Shown: positions 17,095 to 24,626 of the stretch, piece after piece
Position numbering within the stretch: position 1 is the stretch's first letter
Layout: each line of letters starts with the position of its first letter
Origin: Wenzhouxiangellaceae bacterium
GTDB lineage: Bacteria > Pseudomonadota > Gammaproteobacteria > Xanthomonadales > Wenzhouxiangellaceae
Assembly: GCA_028289455.1 (NCBI GenBank)
Contig: JANQPN010000080.1
Coordinates: forward strand, 62,001 to 126,000
Direction of reading: 5' to 3'
Length of the DNA stretch: 64,000 nt
Position numbers and translations under genes: made by a program
The notes under the pieces: generated by a model
Databases searched by the model: none
What the model was told of the DNA's origin: nothing
Seen by the model: only the letters and a program-made list of their open reading frames with translations

Positions 17095-19026
17095 GTGAAT
17101 ATTTCAAACGCCTTTTTAGCAACGCTGGTGTTGAGCCTTTCTGCAACACTTGCAGCGCAAACCGATAACAATAATCAAGACCTCGATCCAATTGTAGTCA
17201 CCGCCTCGCGAGCTCCTATTGAACTCGACCGGGTATTGCAATCGATTACCATTATTACCCGTGAGCAAATTGAGCAGCGCCAGGCGGTGCATGTCGGCGA
17301 TCTGCTGCGTGATGTCCCTGGATTTTCAGTTTCACGATCCGGCGGAGTGGGCACGCAAACTCAGGTTCGCGTGCGCGGCGCGGAAGCCAATCAGCTTCTG
17401 GTGCTTATCGACGGGGTGGAAGCCAATGACCCGGCCAGTGGCGATGAATTCCGGTTTGAGTTTCTGACAACTGCCGATATCGAACGCATTGAAATCCTGC
17501 GCGGCCCGCAAAGCGCCTTATGGGGCACCGATGCACTCGCTGGGGTTATCAATATCATTACCCGCAGCGGCAGCCGTGATAACCCGGGCGCCAATGGCAG
17601 CATTTTCATTGAGGGTGGATCAAATGCCACCATCAATGCCGGCGGTCACCTGAACTTTGCTGCCGATGCCATTCGCGGCAATCTGGGCATCAGCCGATTT
17701 GAAACTGATGGCAACAATATCAGCCGCATCGGTGATGAGCAGGACGGTTCTGAAAATACCACTTTCAGCGGCAAGTTGAATGCAGACCTGGGCAGTAACG
17801 CTGGGCTGGAAGCGGTGCTGCGCCATACCAATGCTGAAACTGATATCGACACAATTGATTTTGCAGTAACCGGTCTGCCGGCTGATGCCGACCAGCACAA
17901 TGAAGCGACCAGGACTTACGCTAAATTGAGTGGCTTTCTCAACAGCCTGGGTGGCCGGCTGACCCAATCAGCAGCCCTTTCCTATCAGGACACTGATAAC
18001 GATAACTTCACCGATAATATTGAAACCACCAGCACCGCCAGTGATAAATTCAGCATTCGCTATCAAATCGATTACCAGATCACATCCGATCACCGTCTCA
18101 CCGGTGCTGTCGATCATGAAGATGTAGATTTTTCCCAACGGGGAACGGCAACTGCATTTGGCGACCCCAATCAGGACCAGTCCATAGACACCACCGGTTT
18201 GGTACTTGAATATATTGGTCATGCCGCTGCCTGGGACTGGAACCTGGGTCTGCGGCGGGATATTTTCAGTGATTTCAATGACGCTACCAGCTATCAGGCT
18301 GCAGTGGGCTATAACCTTTTAGATATGGGACGCTTCAGAGCTGCTTACGGCGAAGGGCAAAAAGCGCCGACCTTCACTGAGCGTTTCGGTTTTTTTGCGG
18401 ATACTTTTGTCGGCAACCCCAATCTGGATCCGGAAGAATCTGAATCGTTCGAGCTGGGTTATGAACATAGTTTTGACCGGGGATCAGCCAGCCTCACATG
18501 GTTTAACCAAAACCTCACCAACGAAATTAACGGGTTTGTATTTGACCCTGACCTCGGCGTATTCACCGCGGCCAACGAAAACGGCACCAGTAAACGCAAC
18601 GGCATTGAGTTTGCTACCAGCTGGCGCCTGGGTTCAGGGTTTACAGCTACCGGGAACTATACCTACACCGATGCTACCGAACCGGATGGTGCCCAGCGTG
18701 TCCGTGAGGTTCGCCGCCCACGCCATGTAGCGCATTTCAATCTGAACTACAGCGGTAACAATGCACGCACCAATATCAATCTGAATGTCAGCTACAACGG
18801 TACCCGTACAGACCTGTTTTTCCCGCCTTTCCCCGAACCATCTCAACGGCTCGAGTTAGGCAGCTTTGTGTTGGTGGATCTCACCGGTAACTGGCGCGTA
18901 ACCGAAAATCTGGACCTGTTTGCCCGGGTCAATAACCTGCTGGATGAAGATTATGAAGAAGTTGTGGGCTTCGCCACACCGGGGATTACCGCCTTTGCAG
19001 GCATCCGCTATCACTTCGGACGGTAA
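17095..19026 (+). CDS. btuB: TonB-dependent vitamin B12 receptor BtuB
   Basis: 643 residues, close to the usual BtuB length. Signal peptide about 1-21 (ending TLAAQ), then a TonB box (DPIVVTASR) and plug domain (LLRDVPGFSVSRSGG, VRVRGAEANQLLVLIDGVEAND, ERIEILRGPQSALWGTDALAGVINIITR). The beta-barrel follows and ends AFAGIRYHFGR. It imports cobalamins across the outer membrane using TonB energy. The start is GTG at 17095 with GGAG about 11 bases upstream; the 5' leader is the cobalamin riboswitch. The TAA stop overlaps the next ATG by one base, making this the first gene of a four-gene operon. Confidence 0.93.
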   Translation: MNISNAFLATLVLSLSATLAAQTDNNNQDLDPIVVTASRAPIELDRVLQSITIITREQIEQRQAVHVGDLLRDVPGFSVSRSGGVGTQTQVRVRGAEANQLLVLIDGVEANDPASGDEFRFEFLTTADIERIEILRGPQSALWGTDALAGVINIITRSGSRDNPGANGSIFIEGGSNATINAGGHLNFAADAIRGNLGISRFETDGNNISRIGDEQDGSENTTFSGKLNADLGSNAGLEAVLRHTNAETDIDTIDFAVTGLPADADQHNEATRTYAKLSGFLNSLGGRLTQSAALSYQDTDNDNFTDNIETTSTASDKFSIRYQIDYQITSDHRLTGAVDHEDVDFSQRGTATAFGDPNQDQSIDTTGLVLEYIGHAAAWDWNLGLRRDIFSDFNDATSYQAAVGYNLLDMGRFRAAYGEGQKAPTFTERFGFFADTFVGNPNLDPEESESFELGYEHSFDRGSASLTWFNQNLTNEINGFVFDPDLGVFTAANENGTSKRNGIEFATSWRLGSGFTATGNYTYTDATEPDGAQRVREVRRPRHVAHFNLNYSGNNARTNINLNVSYNGTRTDLFFPPFPEPSQRLELGSFVLVDLTGNWRVTENLDLFARVNNLLDEDYEEVVGFATPGITAFAGIRYHFGR

Positions 19027-19559
19027 TGATGAATATATGGAAAAAAATTACCGCCAGGCCGGATGTGATCTTCATCTTACTGATGATCGCTTTTGTCCGT
19101 CTGGTTCCTCACCCATGGAATCTGACACCCATAGGCGCGACCGGCTTGTTTGCCGGCGCTTATTGCAACCGCCGCTGGGCATGGCTGATCCCGCTCATCC
19201 CACTGGCTATCGGTGATATTTTCACCGGTGGCTACAGCCCGGTTGTGATGCTGTGTGTATACACCGGGTTTGCCGGCACTGCGCTGATCGGTGGCGCATG
19301 GATGCACTACAAGGTTACTGCCTTACGCCTGGGCGGCGCTGTACTGAGTGGCTCACTGTGGTTTTTCCTGATCTCCAACTTCGGTGTTTGGCTGGCCGGC
19401 ATGTACGGTTATACCTGGAGCGGACTGATCGAATGCTATCTGATGGCCATCCCGTATTACGGCAATACGCTGGCTGGTGATACTGTATACAGCTTGTTGT
19501 TTTTCGGGGCATATCATCTGCTGACTTCCAGTTATCCCAACCGTCCGGCCACTGCCTGA
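19026..19559 (+). CDS. DUF6580-like integral membrane protein, probable B12-operon transporter component
   Basis: 177 residues with five to six transmembrane helices (about 13-28, 35-46, 52-64, 72-95, 101-127, 143-168). The compact all-helical form, with a PIGATGLFAGAY loop and PLAIGD turn, recalls S-components of ECF-type vitamin transporters and the DUF6580 family. It overlaps btuB (TAATG) and the next gene (TGATG), so it belongs to the B12 operon. Cys47 after the second helix is noteworthy, because the small B12 importer BtuM uses a cysteine to bind cobalt; whether this protein does so is speculation. No energising ABC components are encoded here. Confidence 0.75.
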   Translation: MMNIWKKITARPDVIFILLMIAFVRLVPHPWNLTPIGATGLFAGAYCNRRWAWLIPLIPLAIGDIFTGGYSPVVMLCVYTGFAGTALIGGAWMHYKVTALRLGGAVLSGSLWFFLISNFGVWLAGMYGYTWSGLIECYLMAIPYYGNTLAGDTVYSLLFFGAYHLLTSSYPNRPATA

Positions 19560-20227
19560 TGCGCACACTGCTATCCTGGAGTTCGGGAAAAGATTCTGCC
19601 TGGACACTGCACCGACTGCAAAATACTGATGAACATGAAGTGGTGGCACTGATCACCACTTTCAGTGAAGACGTCAACCGGGTCGCCATGCATGCCACGC
19701 GCCACAGACTGGTTCGGCGCCAGGCGGAATTGGCCGGCTTGCCGTTAGTCGAAGTGAAAATTCCAAGACCCTGCAGTAATGCCGAGTATGAACAACGATT
19801 CGGCTCGGCTTTGCGCCAGGCAGCACAACGCTTCAACACAGAGCAGATAGCCTTTGGCGATTTGTTTCTGGCTGATATCCGCAGCTATCGTGAACGCCAG
19901 ATGGCAACGCTGGGCTTTAATCCCATTTTTCCATTATGGGCAGAAGATACCTCAAAACTAGCAATCGATATGCTCAATGGCGGTCTGCGGGCTCAATTGA
20001 CCTGCATTGACCCGCGAGTGATGCCGCGTGAACTGGCCGGACGGGCCTTTGATCGTGAATTGCTTAATGACCTGCCAGATGATGTTGACCCATGCGGAGA
20101 GAATGGCGAGTTTCACAGTTTCTGCTGGTCCAGCCCTTCGTTTCATGAAGATATACCTATTACAATAGGGCAAACCGTTGAACGAGATGGTTTTATCTTT
20201 ACAGATTTGCTGGAGGGGCCGACATGA
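19559..20227 (+). CDS. Dph6-like ATP pyrophosphatase (adenine nucleotide alpha hydrolase superfamily)
   Basis: 222 residues, cytoplasmic. The N-terminal WSSGKDSAW is the PP-loop of the HUP-type ATP pyrophosphatases. The later segments AFGDLFLADIRSYRE and FPLWAEDTSKLAI, plus GENGEFHSFCW, follow the diphthine-ammonia ligase (Dph6) family. Bacteria do not make diphthamide, so the substrate must differ. Its position in a riboswitch-led operon, overlapping its neighbours at both ends (TGATG upstream; four bases downstream), suggests a step in cobalamin or cobinamide salvage, such as an ATP-dependent amidation; that is inference only. Confidence 0.78.
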   Translation: MRTLLSWSSGKDSAWTLHRLQNTDEHEVVALITTFSEDVNRVAMHATRHRLVRRQAELAGLPLVEVKIPRPCSNAEYEQRFGSALRQAAQRFNTEQIAFGDLFLADIRSYRERQMATLGFNPIFPLWAEDTSKLAIDMLNGGLRAQLTCIDPRVMPRELAGRAFDRELLNDLPDDVDPCGENGEFHSFCWSSPSFHEDIPITIGQTVERDGFIFTDLLEGPT

Positions 20228-21171
20228 TAAGAATAGCAACACTGCTACCCAGCGCCACGGATATTGTCTGCGCACTAGGCTTGCAGGACTCGCTGGTGGG
20301 CATTTCGCACAGCTGTGATCCACCGCCTGAATGTCAAAATCTCCCTCGCCTTACCAGCACCACCGTTCCCCAACATAAATCAAGCAGTGAAATTGACCAG
20401 TTTGTCCGCAGCTACATCAGCAACCTGCATGACAACACCCCTGAACCTGATGAAAAACAACTGGGGTTGTATGAGCTGGATATCGAACAATTGGAACAGG
20501 CATCACCGGATATCATCATCTCCCAGGGGTTGTGCGATGTCTGCGCAGTTTCCACCGGTGATGTTCAGGATGCACTGTGTTCTCTTTCATCGACACCGAT
20601 GTTGATAGATCTGAATCCCAACACGCTCAAAGATGTCCTAGATGATATTCAACGGGTTGCAACCTCATTAAATCTGCGCGATCGCGCCACACAATGCATA
20701 GACAGCCTCCAGCAACGCATAGATTATGTAGCGGATGCCTATCAGAAAAGCGTATCAAATAAGCCGACTGTGGCATTTCTTGAATGGCTGATTCCGCCAT
20801 TCAACGGCGGGCACTGGAATCCTGAACTAATAAACCTGGCCGGTGGAGATGACCTGTTGGGTAATCATGGCTTGCCTTCAACCACAATAACCGAACAACA
20901 GGTATTTGATGCCGACCCCGATGTATTAATGATTGCCTGCTGTGGTTTTTCGGTTCCCAGAACCCGGGAGGATATTGCCATCTGCCTGCAGCAGAGCAAT
21001 GGCTGGCAGGAGCTGCGTGCAGTACGCAATGGCAATGTTTATCTGGCCGATGGCCAGGATTACTTCGCCCGCCCCAGTCCGACATTGGTTGATGCCCTGG
21101 AGCGACTCGCTGTTACTCTCCATCCTGAAGTTGATGGCGGGCTCAGTGTTAAGCCTTTTGAGCGGCTATAG
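20224..21171 (+). CDS. BtuF-like cobalamin-binding protein without signal peptide
   Basis: 315 residues. It follows the periplasmic-binding fold of BtuF/FhuD-type proteins: IATLLPSATDIVCALGLQDSLVGISHSCD at the start, a central SPDIIISQGLCDVC, PFNGGHWNPELINLAGG, and DPDVLMIACCGFSVPRT near the end. It begins MIRIATLLPSATD, so the family domain starts at residue 2 and there is no signal peptide or lipobox. Unless a longer start has been lost, the protein is cytoplasmic. It overlaps the Dph6-like gene by four bases (ATGA). No BtuC or BtuD gene is nearby. It may hold cobalamin or a precursor inside the cell, or act with a permease encoded elsewhere. Confidence 0.82.
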   Translation: MIRIATLLPSATDIVCALGLQDSLVGISHSCDPPPECQNLPRLTSTTVPQHKSSSEIDQFVRSYISNLHDNTPEPDEKQLGLYELDIEQLEQASPDIIISQGLCDVCAVSTGDVQDALCSLSSTPMLIDLNPNTLKDVLDDIQRVATSLNLRDRATQCIDSLQQRIDYVADAYQKSVSNKPTVAFLEWLIPPFNGGHWNPELINLAGGDDLLGNHGLPSTTITEQQVFDADPDVLMIACCGFSVPRTREDIAICLQQSNGWQELRAVRNGNVYLADGQDYFARPSPTLVDALERLAVTLHPEVDGGLSVKPFERL

Positions 21172-21178
21172 CTGTTGA

Positions 21179-21637
21179 TTACATCCTTGAAAAATCAACC
21201 GCCGAACCGGTTTCCAACAATGTCTTCAAACCACTGATCACCAGCGGCCAGCCACCCGAAACCAACTCATACATCTTCGAGCCGGATGGGAATTGATCGT
21301 GGACTACAGTCAGCTTGGTTCCACCGGCCACAGTCTCAAGCTTAAAAGTAACTCTCGAAGGAGACTCGGCGCGGGTATCCGGGTTACGTGGGAATGCCCA
21401 GGTATACGAGAGTTCTTTAGGATAATCACAGACCAGCACTTCCCCTTCACAGCCTACTTCATCATTTTCGACCAGAAACTCGACCCTGGAACCGACCTTG
21501 AAGTCACTCTGAATACTGGTTGAGTGCCAGTACTGCCGGGTAAATTCTGCAGTAGTCAGACCCTGCCAGACTTTTTCTGCAGATGCCGCAATGACCGTTA
21601 CATAGATATAGTCCGGGGTGTTTTCTGTATTACTCAT
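21179..21637 (-). CDS. SRPBCC (AHSA1-like) domain protein
   Basis: 152 residues. The START-like fold signature is present: VTVIAASAEKVWQGLTTAEF, YWHSTSIQSDFKVGSRVEF, ELSYTWAF, SRVTFKLE and TKLTVVHDQF, ending with GGWPLVISGLKTLLETG. Proteins of this type bind hydrophobic ligands and are typically paired with an ArsR-type regulator, as here. It starts 8 bases inside the end of the regulator gene, with GGAGGAAA upstream of its ATG. The genes on both sides converge on its end: BtuF-like stops at 21171. Confidence 0.88.
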   Translation of the reverse strand: MSNTENTPDYIYVTVIAASAEKVWQGLTTAEFTRQYWHSTSIQSDFKVGSRVEFLVENDEVGCEGEVLVCDYPKELSYTWAFPRNPDTRAESPSRVTFKLETVAGGTKLTVVHDQFPSGSKMYELVSGGWPLVISGLKTLLETGSAVDFSRM

Positions 21638-21947
21638 TGTTCGTTTCCTCCAGGGCCTGTTTCAGGTTCACCACTGCTGCAACTTTGGTTTGCGAGAATT
21701 TGTCCAGCCAGCGTCGGCTGATCTCTTCCAGTGGCACCGGATTGAGATAATGTAATTTCTCACGGCCCCGCCAATGACTGACAATCAAACCGGCCTGCTC
21801 CAAAAGCTCGATGTGCCGCGTTGCAGACTGGCGGCGCATATCCAGACCCTCGATAAGTTCCGACAGGGTTTTACCCTGCTCGACGTATAACCGATCCAAA
21901 ATTTCCCGCCGCGCCGGAGATGCCAATGCCTTAAAAATCAGTTCCAT
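21630..21947 (-). CDS. ArsR-type helix-turn-helix regulator
   Basis: 105 residues from the ATG at 21947. The winged-helix core reads FKALASPARREILDRLY, then TLSELIEGLDMRRQSATRHIELLEQAGLI, then VSHWRGREKLHYLNPVPL. No metal-binding cysteine pair is visible, so it is probably of the non-metal kind found with SRPBCC genes. The open frame extends to an ATG at 21989, but that codon lies at the promoter and upstream of its likely transcription start, and would be part of the operator. The regulator probably represses its own two-gene operon through the inverted repeat at 21955-22000. Confidence 0.88.
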   Translation of the reverse strand: MELIFKALASPARREILDRLYVEQGKTLSELIEGLDMRRQSATRHIELLEQAGLIVSHWRGREKLHYLNPVPLEEISRRWLDKFSQTKVAAVVNLKQALEETNNE

Positions 21948-21954
21948 AAGTAAA

Positions 21955-22000
21955 ATGCAGTATAAATGCTGCCTATTATTATGCAGCATTTATACTGCAT
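21955..22000. promoter_or_regulatory. Perfect 18-bp inverted repeat, probable ArsR operator
   Basis: The arms at 21955-21972 and 21983-22000 are exact reverse complements over 18 bases, separated by 10 bases. Each arm is itself an imperfect dyad (GCAG..AT..AT.CTGC), as expected for two adjacent dimer sites. The repeat covers the -10 element, the spacer and the likely start point of the ArsR/SRPBCC promoter, so bound protein would block transcription. Confidence 0.75.
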
Positions 22001-22005
22001 GTCAA
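21978..22005 (-). promoter_or_regulatory. Promoter of the ArsR/SRPBCC operon
   Basis: On the minus strand a consensus TTGACA (22005-22000), a 16-base spacer and CATAAT (21983-21978). Transcription should begin near 21971, leaving a short leader before the ATG at 21947. It is overlapped almost entirely by the inverted repeat. Confidence 0.65.
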
Positions 22006-22200
22006 GCAACACGCAATACCTAAAGAACATGGCAGCATGGCACAACACACCCCAAATAGGCTAAAGTCAGTATTCAGATACCCAAGTCAGGTGACTCAGT
22101 TAAGGGAAAAACGATCGCTAAGGCGCTGCCAAGGCTCTATCAGTAGAATTGGTGACGGTATTTAAGGGTTTCTTAAACAACTTCGAATACCATAGATTGT

Positions 22201-22776
22201 ATGAGTGAGTCGAATCAAAACAGGATCAACTCCCTGCTCGAGCGCTGCCAGAAGGGTGACGCCGAAGCCCGTGATGAATTATTTCAACTGCTGCATCCTG
22301 AGCTGAAACGAATTGCCGGTTTTAAACTGTATGGGCGGTCTCAGGACATTACTGTACAGGCAACTGAAGTTATTAATGAGTTGTATATCAAGTTTTCCAG
22401 ATCAGACAGTTTCCCCGATAAAAGCCGTACATACTTTTTCTCCATAGCAGCCACTGCCATTGAACAGATCATTATTGATTATGCCCGCCGCAAAAAATCT
22501 CTCCGCCGGGGAGGTAACCTGCAAAGAATGGATATTGATGAGGACCTGCTGCCGGCTCATGAAACGCTCAATCTTGAGCTGTTGAACCTGGGCCAGCTGT
22601 TACACCAGCTCAGGCAGATTGATTCTCAGGCTTCGTCTGTATTCAGCGCAAGGCTGTTTACCGATATGACTTCGCAGGAAATATCTACTGCTTTAGAAGT
22701 TTCTGAGCGTACAGTTCGTAGAAAGTGGGCTTTTGCGAAAAGTTACATCCATCATAATATGCAATCCTCAAATTAA
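22201..22776 (+). CDS. ECF-family RNA polymerase sigma factor
   Basis: 191 residues. Region 2 covers about 10-95 (RDELFQLLHPELKRIAGF, EVINELYIKF, RTYFFSIAATAIEQIIIDYARRKKSLRRGG) and region 4 about 130-185 (FTDMTSQEISTALEVSERTVRRKWAFAKSYI). The RRGG after region 2 and the overall pattern fit the ECF subgroup found with Ser/Thr kinases. There is no anti-sigma gene next to it, and the kinase at 24627 is the obvious partner. The ribosome site is weak. A small dyad (TTTAAG/CTTAAA, 22161-22177) lies just upstream and could be regulatory. Confidence 0.9.
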   Translation: MSESNQNRINSLLERCQKGDAEARDELFQLLHPELKRIAGFKLYGRSQDITVQATEVINELYIKFSRSDSFPDKSRTYFFSIAATAIEQIIIDYARRKKSLRRGGNLQRMDIDEDLLPAHETLNLELLNLGQLLHQLRQIDSQASSVFSARLFTDMTSQEISTALEVSERTVRRKWAFAKSYIHHNMQSSN

Positions 22777-23172
22777 CACTAGCAAGATGTAAACACCCAT
22801 CAATTTATCTATTGACCTCAAACTCTATCAACTCGTTGATTCAGCGCACCATAAACTGGAAAAACAGGCGCAATTCCTCACTTTCAGCCACAAACTTCTG
22901 TCTAGCACAGGCATTCATAATGTGGAGTAAAGCCTGAGGCAATGAGCGCTCATGAAAAACATGCATATCACTATTAACTTAAGCTTATCTAGTTTATTAG
23001 TGAATCGAAACAGCACATTATCCGACTGTGCAGGATACTTTGTTAAATAATCCCCGAAGCTGTTTAGCGTCAGATTCGAACTTTGCTTGAAAGCATTGCA
23101 ACTCTCAAAACAGGCAAAAAGCATAAACAGCTGTAGCAAAGTTTACAAGAATGTATTTAGCCTTATGTTGAG
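22777..23172. other. Intergenic region without a recognisable gene
   Basis: AT-rich DNA between the convergent sigma-factor gene and the first of the three paralogous exported-protein genes. A 74-codon minus-strand frame at 22915-23139 lacks any family likeness and has no good ribosome site. I see no terminator of classical form. Confidence 0.5.
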
Positions 23173-23949
23173 TTACAAAATTAAATCGCATACACCAATG
23201 GTTTGACTTACACACAAAAAGCCAGAACTCATATGACCAGGAAGAATACGATTTAGCGATCCCAGGAAATAAGATGAAGCTATAGGCTCCAAACCCAAGC
23301 TAAAAACTGCTTGCTGATTAAACACCATAGCTCCTCCACTACCTGCATTCATTAGCATTACTTCAATAGAGCCGGTATTTATAAACATAAAATCCCTTTG
23401 CTTCCAGGTAACATCCAAGACATATCGTGCATTATTATTCAGCTCAATTGGCTGAGGCATAGTCTTTATTATTTTACTTCCTTTTCTGTCAACCTCTTGC
23501 CAAGAAAGATCAAGTAAAAACTTATTTGAATCATGCGGCTTTGGGCTTAGGAAAATAGAATAAATCATTTCTGAATCATTCGGATAATACAACGTACCGT
23601 TGTCGGCTCTAATACCAGACAATTCCATGAGCCTGATCTTTTCACCTTCCGGCAACACACCATCAACGATCTTAATTTCCCAAGTGCTTTGGCTTTTAAT
23701 TTTGGGTATTGCTATATGTTTGGATACTACAATTCCCTGTGAATTAAATGATATCCTGCGCGCCAGCGCAGACGGACTTCCACAACCGCCCAGATCACCA
23801 CGCCCCGATTCAGTTTCTGCCATACCGAAGATACAGCCATCTTCTTTATCAGATGTGACAGGACCAGCATAAATAGTATCTACAAAAAACCCGATAAGTA
23901 AAAAAACAGTTAAACAAGAAAGAAGAGATAATATTTTGCTTTTATTCAT
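23173..23949 (-). CDS. Exported protein of unknown family (paralogue 1 of 3)
   Basis: 258 residues with a signal peptide (about 1-28, ending DTIYAG). I do not recognise the family. It shares its plan with the proteins at 27307 and 28313: a DGCIF motif soon after cleavage, a Gly-Cys-Gly segment about 20 residues on, IPK, a GVLPEGEKIRLMELS stretch, YPNDSEMIYSIFLSP, LSWQEV, DVTWKQRD, GSIEVMLMN, and a SSYFLGSLNRI element near the end. The two conserved cysteines could form a disulphide. This copy is the most divergent. It sits between the sigma factor and kinase genes, facing away from the kinase. Confidence 0.75.
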   Translation of the reverse strand: MNKSKILSLLSCLTVFLLIGFFVDTIYAGPVTSDKEDGCIFGMAETESGRGDLGGCGSPSALARRISFNSQGIVVSKHIAIPKIKSQSTWEIKIVDGVLPEGEKIRLMELSGIRADNGTLYYPNDSEMIYSIFLSPKPHDSNKFLLDLSWQEVDRKGSKIIKTMPQPIELNNNARYVLDVTWKQRDFMFINTGSIEVMLMNAGSGGAMVFNQQAVFSLGLEPIASSYFLGSLNRILPGHMSSGFLCVSQTIGVCDLIL

Positions 23950-24626
23950 AATAATTTATATACCTTGTGAAGCCGTCCAACTGCTCTTTCCACAACCCCG
24001 ATTATCCTTCACCGATGATAAATAAAATAAATCAAATGTATACAACCGTTTAAATGCCAATGCAGAATAGCTCGTATCACTTCGAATCTCATGATATCAA
24101 GGCAGACGCAAAACACTTGAAACCTTCAGCTCATCCTGGAGTATATCAAATCTATAGGCCGCATCTTCCATTCAACAATCAAATGCTTCACATACAAGTT
24201 CAGTCATATATACAGACGTAAATCTAGCGACAAACCGGCCAACTATTATTCAACAAGAATATTCTATTTACAGTATTGTGCCGAATGAACCTTTAAGTCA
24301 TGACAGTTTGGCTGCCAGTCATTATTAGTTGTTTACCCAACTCCGCTTCGTTTATCATTTGAATCAGCCAAACCCTGTATGCACATGGCGATAATTACTT
24401 CTGAAATCTATATCTCAGCCGTTATGCCATTCGCAAGTTAAGATTGTATGCCGATATGGGCTCTCAGAGTACTTTAGGCACGCAGCTCAAGGAAAAAACG
24501 CATTTGCAAAATAATCACACCCATCTCAGTGTGCAGGCGTTAGAATAAACTCCCTATTACCGTCTGTTGAACTCATTAGATGAATTCTGCATATATCTCA
24601 CTAACCCCCATGACCAGGTTTAACGT
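23950..24626. other. Long intergenic region between divergent genes
   Basis: 677 bases with no credible open frame on either strand. It separates a minus-strand exported-protein gene from the plus-strand kinase gene and must hold both promoters. Base composition is AT-rich like the flanking genes. I found no repeat, RNA fold or operator that I can name. Confidence 0.5.

Noticed and set aside
21948..21989. Longer start for the ArsR-type regulator
   Set aside because: The extra codons are the right half of the operator and lie upstream of the predicted transcription start.
22915..23139. 74-codon minus-strand frame in the gap after the sigma factor
   Set aside because: No ribosome site, no family likeness; AT-rich DNA gives such frames by chance.
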